Origin: Bondarzewia mesenterica
Lineage: Eukaryota > Basidiomycota > Agaricomycetes > Russulales > Bondarzewiaceae
Assembly: GCA_004802705.1 (NCBI GenBank)
Contig: SGPL01000013.1
Coordinates: forward strand, 62,001-126,000
DNA length: 64,000 nucleotides
Direction: 5' to 3'
Part shown: in pieces, positions 28,363-39,321 of the stretch
Numbering within the stretch: the first letter of the stretch is position 1
Layout: every line of letters begins with the position of its first letter
The notes under the pieces: generated by a model
Seen by the model: only the letters and a program-made list of their open reading frames with translations
What the model was told of the DNA's origin: nothing
The model's database searches: none
Program-made: the position numbers and the translations under genes

Positions 28363-31300
28363 ATGGACAGCGACACTGAATCAGAATCTGATTGTTCGGT
28401 GGCCGCATGGGATGCGGCCGAATTCACCCAAGCAACAACCCAGACAGGTCCTTATGACGCTCTGCCGAACCAAGAAATATCGACGGAGGGTTCGAAAGAA
28501 GCCCTTGCCTTTCTCATGAGTACTAGTGTGGACATCGTTTCAAGAGCGAGTGACCGCCTTCTTAAAACCATTTTGCCAGCGATATTCACATAGGGATACT
28601 AGGATACAAGTTTACATGAGCGCATACAACGTGCTTCGAGCAGCATCCTATGCTTTCTAAATGGGATCATATTTTCTGGCTCCACACAGGAACACATATT
28701 GTTGGATCAAGTTGGCTTGTTCCTCGAGCTCGGTATGCTTAAAAGTTTTTGTATAATGTAAAATTATTCATTACTTTGATTGTTCAAGTTCGGAATGATT
28801 TTCTCGCGAAACTCTTTGAGTATCGGCAAGTATTCCACAATATTGCCACTCGTTCGCTTGCTCCTGGAGCCACGGTCTCAGTCGTCGTCTGCTGGGTTGA
28901 TGTTATCTTGATAAAGCTGGCCGAGTCCTCGCTTGTTCTGGCGGGTGGTGCGAAATCAGATTCATCCAATGGAGGAGTGTTTCTAAGTTTGCATAAGCAA
29001 CGCGAGGAAGACGCCCTCAGAGCTGCAGCACAGCTTCCTCGTGCGTGAAGCCTTCTTATCTCCTCGAGTCACGCTTACTCAGAACACAGATAAGTGGGAA
29101 TCTGTTCCAAATGTTTTGGCTTCGGAACATGCAAGTCGCGCTGTCGTGCGATTGGCCCTGCGGCTGACATTTGCAGCATATGTCATGCACCCACAGTTGA
29201 CTGGTCAATCACTTGCGGGAAACGATCGGTAAGAACGCATTCGTTAGACCTATGGCCTCGCTAAATCAACCGCAGAGCACATGCACTGCAGCTGAAAAAG
29301 TCGCTGCATGCCTATATCATCAAGTCTTCTCCATCAGACACTGGGTTTTTGGAAGCAGGAGTGCTAGGCCATACTTTGAGCTTTGATGTGCAACAGAGAT
29401 GTGCCTGCGCCATGGTTGTAACTCTGTATCTGGTGGGTGCGCTTTCGCTGTATCCCCCCTCTTGAATACCATGCTAACAATGCATATATCCATAATTCAA
29501 GTAGACCATGGACGCTACGGTGGAAGGTGCCCGAGCGGCAGAGCCGTCGTCATCCTATAGACCGCATACACAGACACTGCTCTTGAACTTGATACGGGCT
29601 GTCATGCACCCCGATGAGACTACTGACAGCTTGCAACCGATCATACCGGAGGTTTCTCTTGATCCAGCCCAGACAATTCTTCTTCAATGGGGAAAGGTCG
29701 TTCCTTGTTGCTGGAAGTTTTGGAATGATCCTCGATGCGCTCATGTCGAATCAATTTCGTATCTTGTCAGTATGATTATTTCCTCCCCTATATTCACTTG
29801 ATAATCTTGCCGACAGACAGCAACATGGCTGTGTAATCTGGGCAATGCTCATGAAAAACCGATTGACCACTTGTCATGGGATATTCAGCTGTCGGAGGCC
29901 CTGGCCGGTGATCCACAGGCAGCCGAAGTCACGATTCTAGTGCGTCTTCCCCTTGCTGCCATACCATGTTGAACTGCAATTACTGTTTAGCAATTACTGC
30001 ATCACGGTGTCATGATGCTGCTATCGCTCAAATCGGAAGCGCCTGCCGAGGCACTAGATGTTCTCTACAAGTGCTGTTGGGCAGCGTCACAAATTTTGAA
30101 CCCGCTGCACAGTTTCCATGTCGCAGCAGCGCCTGGTCTAGTCAAGTCGTTGTGTACACTATGGATCTTGCTTGGGCATAAACCTATTGAACTCCTAAGT
30201 ACGCCACCTTCGTTGTGCATCGTTGGCATGTCGACTAACATAGCTGAAGCTAAGGACATCATCACAGAATCATTGACATTTGTCAAAAAGACGACCCTGA
30301 AAAATGCGATGCAAGGCATGTTGGATGATGTAGGCCTGCAATTCGCTGTGAAAATTGAAAGTAGTAAGTGAACCGAGAAAAAAAAAAATACTTTTTCTGA
30401 TCTCTGTAAACAGGCTTGTTGGCTTTACGAAGGTATGCAATATTCAGTACTGACGTACCTCATCGTTGGCTGCAAATTACTATCATACAGGATTGTAAAC
30501 AGCGCGAAGGATTCTGGGTCTCTCATAGTTAGAGACACATACACGATCAACCTTACCCTCGCTTTCCTTGCCATTTTATGGCATAACGACACATCTTTAC
30601 CTCTGCACCACAATACCCTATCTCCCTTCCTGTCTGGTCTCGTCGACTACCTTTCGGAACATACACGCTCTTCTCCTGTTCTCTTCTGCACGCTTCTGAC
30701 GGCTCTTTCGACTCTAGAGGCTTTCCGCGCTAAGTCGACCACTGACAACTTCGTCAAAATCTGGGAGAACGAAGCGATCTGGCAACTCACTATGTCCTAC
30801 GGCTCCTCCAATATCGTGGCCGCATGTAAGTTTCCAGGCTAATCTGATCTTCCACCCTAGATCATTTAAGACTCGGCGTTCATAGCGAATCTATCGTCGT
30901 ATATCCTCGCCACAAACTCACTTGTTCCTGATGCTCTCACATGCGCAGAAGCCTGGGACTTCCTCCGCGACGCTCTACTGCTTACGCTCACATCTCGTTT
31001 CCTTGCTGACGATACGCCACTTGCTTTGATTGTCTCTCCTACTCTCTGCTATGCACTTGTTCGCTTGCTCCATGGTGCAAACCTAGGTCTGGGTATGGCA
31101 TCATCTACGTTGGATTGGCCCACATACTCATGAACCGTCGTTGATGCTGCACAACGTACTCAGAGAACTGGATACTCGCATCGCCATGGACTGCGACATT
31201 GTGCGCGGAGATGCGAACATTGCTTGAAGATCCGAATGCCCGTCCATCGACGCAGAAGGCAATTCTTCAAGAAAGACTTCGTCCATGTGGACAGGAATTG

Positions 31301-31541
31301 CTTGACATGGTCTGTGGTAACCGTTATCTCCACCTGATCATTCACATACCAACTTCATCCGACAGATCCAAAGAAAATCGGACAGCGCTGGCCAGAATAC
31401 CTCGCCCGTAAGTTTTGCACAACACTTTTTATGTCGAACATGTATTTATATCACGCTTCAGGACCCTCCAAAGTACTCATCGCATCTGCTCTATCACAAG
31501 CATCTAGAGCAAAATATGTGCCATATAATCATGGTCCCTGA
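28363..31541 (+). CDS. Uncharacterised protein, alpha-helical, HEAT/ARM-like
   Basis: I do not recognise the family. The ATG at 28363 opens an acidic leader (MDSDTESESDCSVAAWD), then helical stretches with many Leu/Ala residues: FLMSTSVDIVSRASDRLL, VVCWVDVILIKLAESSLVL, LALRLTFAAYVMHPQL, TYTINLTLAFLAILWHND, FLSGLVDYLSEHTRSS, TLLTALSTLEAF and LALIVSPTLCYALVRLLHG. The pattern of paired hydrophobic helices suggests an armadillo/HEAT-type solenoid. About ten short introns are needed, several with weak donors. The last exons give GQRWPEYLARPSKVLIASAL and end KYVPYNHGP at 31541. Merging into one gene is inferred from continuous phase and strand; it could be two genes. No membrane or catalytic motif is seen. 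Confidence 0.55.
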
Positions 31542-31712
31542 TTCCATATCTTGATCACATGTATTTTTCTCGTGCATCTTTACTTCATTGTACATGGAAC
31601 AAAAGACTTACAGTAATTTCAACGTCAGGACTGCATCCGTAAGTAGTGCACACAACACTCGCGATCAGAGGCCACCCTGAGAACCCGCTCCTTACGCGAT
31701 CCGACTCGGAGC

Positions 31713-33181
31713 TCAGGGCGTGGTTGTCAGACCAGAATCTTCAACATAAATGCCGCTATGGTAGAACTTGTCCTCCTCCGTGACGACCTGCGCGGTGCCA
31801 CCGAGCGAGAGTCGCAAGCCTGTGCAAACAAGTGTCGGAACAAGTTCCGATACATTAGCTCCATACTGCCAGGAATGAATGTGGCATACGCCACGTTCCC
31901 GCATGAGGAGCGGATTTGAACTTGCATTGAAGATCGGATATGAATCCGAGGACGAAAGATGAAACTCGACAGAGCTGAGGACTGGGAAAAACTGAGATGA
32001 TGCACCAATGTGCCAGTCCGTGCCGCCATTTAGTACCGTTCAGGGGGCCGGCGTACACCTTAGTGAGGGCCTTGCTGCCCGTGGTCACTCAAAAACCGCC
32101 CGGGGAGCCAATCTTAAGGATGAAGTTGTACTGGGCAAGAGGATGAGACATGGGTATACGTCTCGCGCCACCTACGGATTTGGGGGGCCAATACCCAGGT
32201 ACCCTTGACCGGAGTGACAGACCAGATGCTCTGTCCATCGATGATGACTTTCAAAGTGTCTGTTACACCGTTTGGGCTGAGAGCTGCCCCTATTTGATAT
32301 CGTGATGGCCTTTTATGATGCGTTACGCAGCGTTCCGCGATGAAAGAAAAGAGCTTTTGCCTTTCCAGAAGACAATCTTTAACCATCGTCAAAATTGGTG
32401 CTTTGCTTTCGATTGCGTCCATTTGCTTACCTGGTGCTCATATGCCGGATCTGCTCTCAAAAAATATGTGAGAAGTCATTTGTACAAACACGTCATAGCG
32501 ATGAACGCTCACCAGGAGGGTTCACCGTCGGGATCTGAAGGGACACATGGAAATACCTATGGATTGGAAACGCCACATGAATGTATCAGTGTTTCAAACT
32601 CCAAATAGGACCGGCCATTGAGCGTACATACGCCCGGAAAGCGAATTGATGTTCTGCGGGAGAAGCTCAGTCCTAAGCATCTCTTCCGCTCCAACTTGGA
32701 CTTACCGAACTGTCTTCATCTTTATAATAAAAAAAGCCACGGCGAGATGCAGGGCGTCAAAGTGAAGATCCCCGCGGAATCGACATGGAGTTTTGTACTC
32801 GCTGCCAAGCGTGAGCCGGCCAGGCACTATTCCGCCCTGTCATGGTTGGCATTGGCTTCTTGTCGTGCATTTGTCCAATAGTTCTGGAAACGGCACATAC
32901 ATTCAAGTTGCGATTCAATAATTTGATCAAGTCGCGCAACGAAAAAGACCGAGGCATGCTCACACAGATTCAGGTCTGGTAATTCCCGACCTGATTGCTC
33001 CTGCTCCATGTGTCAAAGTCGACTGCAGTCCTGCGTGTGTGTGCGATCCGCCGTCTCCTCTGTAATACAGTATACATTAATGCGGAAGGTGCTCACGAGT
33101 AGTTATTAACCTACCGTCCCAAAGGACAGTCGAAGATACAAGTGTAGCGTATCCAAGGATAGCAAATAGAACTTTCGTCAT
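31713..33181 (-). CDS. Secreted GH131-type beta-glucanase locus, possibly disrupted
   Basis: Known: GH131 enzymes of basidiomycetes cleave beta-1,3/1,4/1,6-glucans. The ATG at 33181 opens a signal peptide (MTKVLFAILGYATLVSS), then VLWDG and, after an intron, FDTWSRSNQVGNYQ, matching the GH131 N-terminus. Later exons give EEMLRTELLPQNINSLSG, RYFHVSLQIPTVNPP, AYEHQ, DTLKVIIDGQSIWSV, GTWYNFILKIG, LNGGTDWHIGA, LRLSLGGTAQVV and the end FYHSGIYVEDSGLTTTP. This order fits the family. However, a TGA at 32970-32972 follows NYQT in frame, and the stretch from about 32.97 to 32.69 kb has no single open reading with canonical splice sites. Either this is sequence error or a decaying gene. The family call is from motif memory without alignment. 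Confidence 0.55.
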
Positions 33182-34267
33182 CACAGGTAAGAAAACGAAG
33201 GCTCTAGTAAACCTTCTGCGTTATATATTGCGCTGTGTCCATGCTCATGTCAGTCCATCGCATTATGCCTGTCTTTGCGACATTAACGGTCGCTATTTGG
33301 TGCCCGATGAATGACCGAGAGAATAGTGATAGGTTCGTGGGTTGAATAGGTTGAATAATCGTCGGACCGACGTCTGTCCGCAAACGGTCCTCGAGTTGGG
33401 ATAAGTTGATTTGACCATGAAGAAACTGCCTTGTCGGCGACGTAAGTATACGGAATGGCATACAGAACCTTGTATTCGGCATAGTGACATACTGGTCCAC
33501 AAATAATGAGTACTTCGGTCGTTTGAGTGTACATTATGTGTGCATGTGGTACTGCTGACTTTGCTTCTTAGGCTGGACTCACCTATCTAGTGTCTCTCCT
33601 TGCCTAGTGTGCGGCGGAGCTATCGTTATCATCCACCGCGCGGGGATATGCAAGCTTCCTTATTCTATGAATCATCGACCTAGTCATGAGATAGTGCGAG
33701 CGGATGCACCGAGGGTTTTTGTCATGGGAACAATTGAACGAGGCATCCCGGTACGAGTGTCGCACGAGATCAGTGCGGGGCGCCCACTGCAGCTGCTAGT
33801 GTCTAAACCCAACGGATATGGGAAGACAAAGCCCCTATCAGATACATAGAGATGTCAATGCCGGCTATGATGAGAGCGATGACCATCTGTTTGATAGGAG
33901 GAAGATGGCTGCGAGTGACTGATGGTTCTGCAAATGGCTTGTCATGGGTATGAAGCATGCCGCGGCGCAGGGTGAGATGGGAACGTATGAAGCCTTTCTC
34001 TTGCAAACAATAACTGACTTGTTTTTTTTTTAATAAAATAAATGTAGAAGAACTCTCAAAAGAATGGATGAAGCGGGAGAAAGGATGCAAGGGGAAAGTG
34101 GACGATGACTGAAGAAAGGAACGATGGATTGACGTCAGCCATTCTGACTGTCACTGAGTACAAGTGCCGAGTACGGCTCAGACAGCACCGTACATGCCAG
34201 TATAAACCTGACTGTCTTCAGTGTAGCTCCTCAGCATGCCATAGCTCCTCTTCTCTCTTTTACCACC
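33182..34267. other. Intergenic, no supported gene
   Basis: About 1.1 kb. Several short open frames on both strands show no family features, no consistent splice structure and no recognisable repeat. A 10-base T run followed by AATAAAATAAATG near 34.02-34.05 kb is the only notable low-complexity spot. The right end is the promoter of the 34.27-kb gene. Confidence 0.5.
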
Positions 34268-35462
34268 ATGTCTCCATATCCCCGACCATCTACCCGCCGC
34301 CGCAGATCTGCTTCGCTTTCTGGTTCCCCTTCTGCATCTCGTCGCACCGCAGACGACCATTGGCATCCTTCTACCAAACGTGCTTACCCGCACCATTCAT
34401 ATGGGGACATATCCCAATCCAGTCCCCCACCAGCTTTGAGGGCTGATGCTTGGAAGTCAGGAAAGCGTCCGCGCAGGGATTCACTGACATCAGTAAGTTG
34501 CAGTGGTCGTCTACCATTTCGATGTATTTTCATGCTAACTTCATGGCAGCCCGATTCCACCGACGTGGATATGGATGCTCTCCCCACCCGCCGCTATTCA
34601 TCACGCCATAATCCATCGTCTGGTCTCCCGTCTACTTCCGCTGCCTTCAATCTCTTCCCGCGCCCGACTGGTTCCAAGCGCGCCCCTCGAACGTCGCCCC
34701 CACCCCGCACCAAACGCACTTCCCCTTCCCCAACAGCACCCAACGCCGAATCAGTCGATCTACGCGCCTTACACTCCAGTGCATTTTGGGACCTTCGTCG
34801 GAGCATAGCAGAGGGGGGACGAAGGCTTCGTGCAACGCATGCGTGCCTGGGAGTCCGCGCGCGCGGGGGGCCCGCCACTATTATTACCATCCACGCCGTC
34901 TACCTCATGTTATCGCCATCCTCGCGTCTCTTCTTATGGTCGAATGCCCTCACCGTCTGATGGTGCATTGGTCGACTCAGATGACGACATTGAGATTCTT
35001 GCCGGTGAGCCATTCTCGGACGATGTAAGATGGGGTATGGATATTACCGCCAGCCCGCCGAGAAAGCGCGCACGGTCCCTCGGTATGGACCCTGACCTCG
35101 ATGGGACTGGCAGAACTTCGTCTTACGCTTCTGATGATGACGTGCGCGCGCCGCTCGCCGCATACACTCCCTCTCTCTCTCGCACGGTCTCAAGCTCATC
35201 GAATTCTTCACTTGTTTCTCTTCCATTACCACCCTCTACCCGTGCACCACCCGCTCAGTCTAACACTTTATCTCCGTTCATATTCCGGCACCCGCGACTT
35301 GTTCCAGCATCTGCATCGCGCGAGGAAAAGGCAATTGTGGCCCTTAGTCTCGCGTTGGCCAATGGTGCGGCAGGTTTGACTGATTATGGTGCGGTGCGGG
35401 AAGTACAGGCGGGTGTAGGTGGTCTAGAAACTGAGGCGGAGATTGGGGAGATGTGGCATTGA
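34268..35462 (+). CDS. Disordered Ser/Pro/Arg-rich protein with conserved core; frameshift at a G run
   Basis: Unknown function. The ATG at 34268 gives a low-complexity start (MSPYPRPSTRRRRSASLSG) with basic clusters (KRPRRDSLTS) that look like nuclear signals. One intron at about 34.49-34.55 kb joins to PDSTDVDMDALPTRRYSS. A folded-looking core follows: LHSSAFWDLRRSIAEGG, then in the next frame DEGFVQRMRAWESARAGG. These belong together, but a +1 shift is needed at a run of six G near 34813-34818. The rest, in the second frame, has DSDDDIEILAG, SPPRKRARSLGMD, Ser-rich stretches, and a helical end (EEKAIVALSLALANGAAG, GGLETEAEIGEMWH). It is probably one gene with a homopolymer error or a real shift. 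Confidence 0.55.
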
Positions 35463-36424
35463 CCGCGATGCGTGGTAATCGGATCGGAGGGAAGTTTGAA
35501 GGAAATTTTGGAAGGTCGAGGAACTCGAGGCAGAAGAACAAAGCGTCTATTTCAAGTAAAAACGAGGAGGAATCCCGCTCACGTCGTCGTCGTCAAAGGT
35601 GATAGGCCGGGCCTCACAGGACGACGCGGAAACATTGCACAACACACTTGAACAAATGTCACTGTATCCTCACGAACCAACACACTATACCGATAATGGA
35701 CCAGTAGCTCACAAATTGCGACCTGTTTCTCACACTGATGTCGGGTATAAATTCACTATCCCAAGGAACACAATCGTACATGGCGTTTGTATCGAAGTAT
35801 GTGCTTCAGTTGATCTGAAGCACCTAGAAACAATAGGCGAAGTACATACGTAATCATGCGTTCGTTTTTTCTTTTGAAACCCAGCGCTCCGCGAGTTTTC
35901 AGCTCGAGCAGCGAAGACATGCTCGGAGAGGCTCGGAGCGCCATGGCTTATTCCAATGTTACAATGTATTCTCGCGTCTCGTCAGTCTTTATCTATTCAG
36001 CTCGCACGAGACCAGCGCATCTGCGGCGGTGAAAGGTTGAACACAAGCCACCCCGGCCCAACCACTGCTGGATGCTTATGACGTTGATCCTTTTTCTATT
36101 CAAGGCTTCCGAGTTGCTCGAGGTATTACATTATATTAAGCTTCTGCATACTTCACTTATCCTGATTCTTCTATTGAGGCTCTCTAATTTTTGTGACAGG
36201 AAGCAAGGGATAGGTGCGCGACCGAAGTTTAGTATAAGCTCGCCAGAAATCTCAACTACTTTTGGAGGAGTGCATCTTCCAGACACAGTATGTAGATATC
36301 CAGTGACAAGCAGCGTGCTGCCGCGTGGTTTTGCTTCTCATTGGACCCATGTCCCTTATAAGGTCGAAGCTTGGGTCGTGGTCAATGCCCAGTCCGCACG
36401 AGAGGCAACCTGTATACGACCACG
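35463..36424. other. Intergenic with short inverted repeat
   Basis: About 960 bases without a supported gene. GCGCTCCG at 35883-35890 and CGGAGCGC at 35933-35940 are perfect inverted copies about 42 bases apart, with additional CTCGGAG repeats between. It is A/T-rich after 36.05 kb. The right part should be the promoter of the MYND gene. Confidence 0.45.
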
Positions 36425-38561
36425 ATGTGGGGCATTCTAGGGGTACTTTGTTTCGTCTTGCTCTCCTCGAGATTTCGGCCGTCTTACCGAAAGCCCCAGC
36501 GGCACTTTGATTTGCCAGGAGCCGTGGCAAAGAGGATAATTAAAGGTGATCTGAAGGTCGGGTCCCGCGAGGACGGGTCGACGATTGCGAGATCGCCTTG
36601 CGTTTCTGGAGGATGCGGCAAGCCAGGCATTTATACTTGCTCCCAGGTGAGTACTTGTTTGTACGTGAGCGTTGCTAAACTCTGCTCATGTGCACGGCAT
36701 CCGTTCTAGTGTAAGCTCGTCAAGGTCAGTGAGCATTCTCAGCCTAAGTCGTCATCAGTGGTTGATTCCCAACTCAGTACTGTTCGAAGACATGCCAGCA
36801 AAATGATTGGCAGACCCACAAGAAGTCATGCCAGGATCCTTACAATAGCGAATCATGGAATCCACAATGGGTCGTGAAAGGCAGGGAGCCCGCTTTTATT
36901 GGCGGCGAGGGCGGCCCTGCTTTGCCGTTTTCCCGCGAAGTCGCCCACTTCCTCTGGGGTAATACGCCGGCCATAGATTGTCTTCGATTGTCAAACAACG
37001 AAGGGATGAGCGAGTCTGTACAAAAGAAATTCAGAATTTGTTTTGCGGGTGAGTCGTGGATTCTGGACGCATGGCGCATCAATATTGACAAGATGAGGGC
37101 CTCAGCCTCTGGTTCCATCAGAAACATTGTTAAGACCGTCAACGGCCTTCCAGAACGCTACGCTGGACGTTTGACGATAGTTCTCAATGACAGGGACCCC
37201 ATCGTTACCTTCAGAAACGCCTTGTTCTTGATTGTCCTCGCCAACGCTGGCCGTGATCCTGACAGCCAAGAGTCAGCGGCTGAGTTCGTTCTCCATCTCT
37301 TGTACTCTGTCGCACTCACGGAGGACCAAAATGCATGTCTAACTCGATACATATTTGGGCTCTTCGCGGACGAATCCTGGGACCGTCCGGGTGACACACA
37401 CCTCTCTGTTGCGGATGGACGTATCCACCTCAACTTCACCGCTGCGCACGCAAAACCCTTCCTGGACATGGTGTTCTCTGGTTACGACTGGAAGACTGCG
37501 AAAAGAGGCATGTCGAAGGTGATGCTTGCTCCAGAGCGTGTAGACTATAGGGACCGGTACTACGCGTCCCTGAAGCCTGGCCATCGAACTAGTGCTGCTC
37601 GGTATCGTGAGTCGGGAATCCTTCTACCATTTGGGATTCCGAAAGAGCACTTCAATCAGCCCAATCGGTACGCAAAACGTTGAGCCTTTCATGTGAGACA
37701 TTACTGACCTTTGAGTTATTCTTTGTCCAGCACCATGTTCTCCAAAGACGGGGAATGGCTGACTACGGACAGCGCGAACCCAATGTTTGCGTGGGATCCC
37801 CGAGAGTTCTTTGCCAGCGGAGCCGACTATGGATGCCAATCCGAAGATGTAGTCGGATGTCTCTTTTTTCGTCTTAAACACGAGTTCCTGGAGTTTGCTA
37901 GGCGAATTAACACGTTCGACATGGAGATACATGTCGAGGTACGTGATGCCTCAGAACTTTCCCGGAAGATAAAGGGTGGTGGCCTGGGTGATATCACGAG
38001 CTTTGACCGGGTTGTTACCTCCAACGTCAGCGACTACGTTGGAATTGACACCGTCATAAAGGACTGGGGCCCTTTGCTCAACAAGAATAGCAAGCATGCG
38101 GCTTTGCTTGCATACAGCCTGAACTGGCATGCGTTTATTCCTAATTCTTCTCCGGATAACAGTGCTCGCAAATCACCCGTCCTAGATTCTGCAATGCAAC
38201 GTGCTTTCGAGTTCCTGGTAAGGCAGTCTCTTTGCCCGGTACTTGTAACTCCTTATGTAGTTTCGACCGTCTTATTCAGAAACCGAGCCCTCGCGATTTC
38301 GCCCCTATCAATGGGACGCTAAATCCTCGCATGGGGACCTTCATGATGAAGCTTTCCGCCTTCCACGACAATTCTGCATCATTCAGAGAATATTTGGACA
38401 AGTTCCGCACGCACGAGGTCGCCGCACTGCATGGCCTGCGTCTACGAGACGTCAATCAGGTGTCATCCAAGGTCAGTAGTGAGAATGCTGTTGGATTCCG
38501 GGTTGTTTTGCTAACTTAGATCAACATTTACCACCATTCCTCAGAGGATAGGGTGGTGTGA
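36425..38561 (+). CDS. MYND zinc-finger protein with DUF4470-type domain
   Basis: MYND fingers mediate protein contacts; DUF4470 is a fungal/animal domain of unknown function. The chosen ATG at 36425 gives MWGILGVLCFVLLSSRF, a single hydrophobic segment that might anchor the protein, then a basic stretch. Three exons form the MYND finger: CVSGGC, CSQC, YCSKTCQQNDW and HKKSC, with the full Cys7His set. Two introns interrupt it. DUF4470-like sequence follows: FLWGNTPAIDCLRLSNNEG, LRF-type FRICFAGESWILDAWRINID, SIRNIVKTVNGLPERYAGRL, VLNDRDPIVTFRNALFLIV. Then NFTAAHAKPFLDMVFSGYD, LLPFGIPKEHFNQPNR, WDPREFFASGADYGC and DVVGCLFFRLKHEFLEFA. It ends KINIYHHSSEDRVV. The start is uncertain; the finger and domain are clear. 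Confidence 0.8.
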
Positions 38562-39321
38562 CAAATCAAAGAAGCTGCCTCCGATTTCTCCCGCAGACCT
38601 TTACCTGCTAGGTGGGCGGTCATCATGTCAGCATCCCTGTAGGGCTGAAGACTCAACTCGTTGCTTTTGTAGGTGACGTCTGCGGTGTCCACTTCACAGA
38701 GCGTTTCATGGAGTTCCAGATCGTATAAGTTCTCGTTCATGTCATATTCCATCTTCGTCAAACCGGTTGCTCTATCCTCTCCATCTACAAGGTCAATATA
38801 ATGGATAGAATACCTGTAGATGACAATCGAATTCTCACAACGACGGGTGCAGTCAAAAACATAAGTAGCCCTCATGGTTGAAGATATGAGATCATGAGCG
38901 AATCGGTGCTGTTCATTGTCATCGTAGTGTAAAGTAACTATGACTGGCGTCGAAAACAAGACATGGATGAAGCGGTCAGAAACATGCGAGGGTATACAAG
39001 CAAAAGATCAGATTAGATGAATGTCTGAGAATGGAGAAGCGTATTATGTCTTGTTCAAGATGAGCGAAGAACTGAGATTGTGACGAATGGCACCGGGCGT
39101 TGTTATCGTGCTAAATTTTTAATTTCGTTTTGAGGTGCACGATCTCCCAGGCTTCCTACGACAATGCCTATGTATCGTTCGGGTCGTGAAACCCCTCTTG
39201 TAGGGCAGACGGAGTATCTGGAAGGAGGCGATTCAGGCTGTCTGCTCCCAACAAAGCCACGTTGAGGCACGTAAGCTAAATCCACGGACCAGAAAACGAA
39301 AAGATGGTTTGGGGTAACGCT
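38562..39321. other. Intergenic, convergent 3' ends
   Basis: The gap between the MYND gene (plus) and the 39.3-kb gene (minus). A long minus-strand open frame (38528-38959) overlaps the end of the MYND gene but has no ATG or family features. I see nothing else. Confidence 0.45.

Noticed and set aside
33204..34090. Several 60-98 residue open frames between the GH131-type gene and the 34.27-kb gene
   Set aside because: No ATG with consistent splice sites and no family motif; composition looks like noncoding sequence.
35599..35853. 84-residue plus-strand open frame
   Set aside because: It begins with GTG, is followed by no exon in phase, and has no recognisable features.
38528..38959. 143-residue minus-strand open frame overlapping the end of the MYND gene
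   Set aside because: Its first codon is TTG, no upstream ATG exon could be joined, it overlaps the MYND stop antisense, and no family feature is visible.
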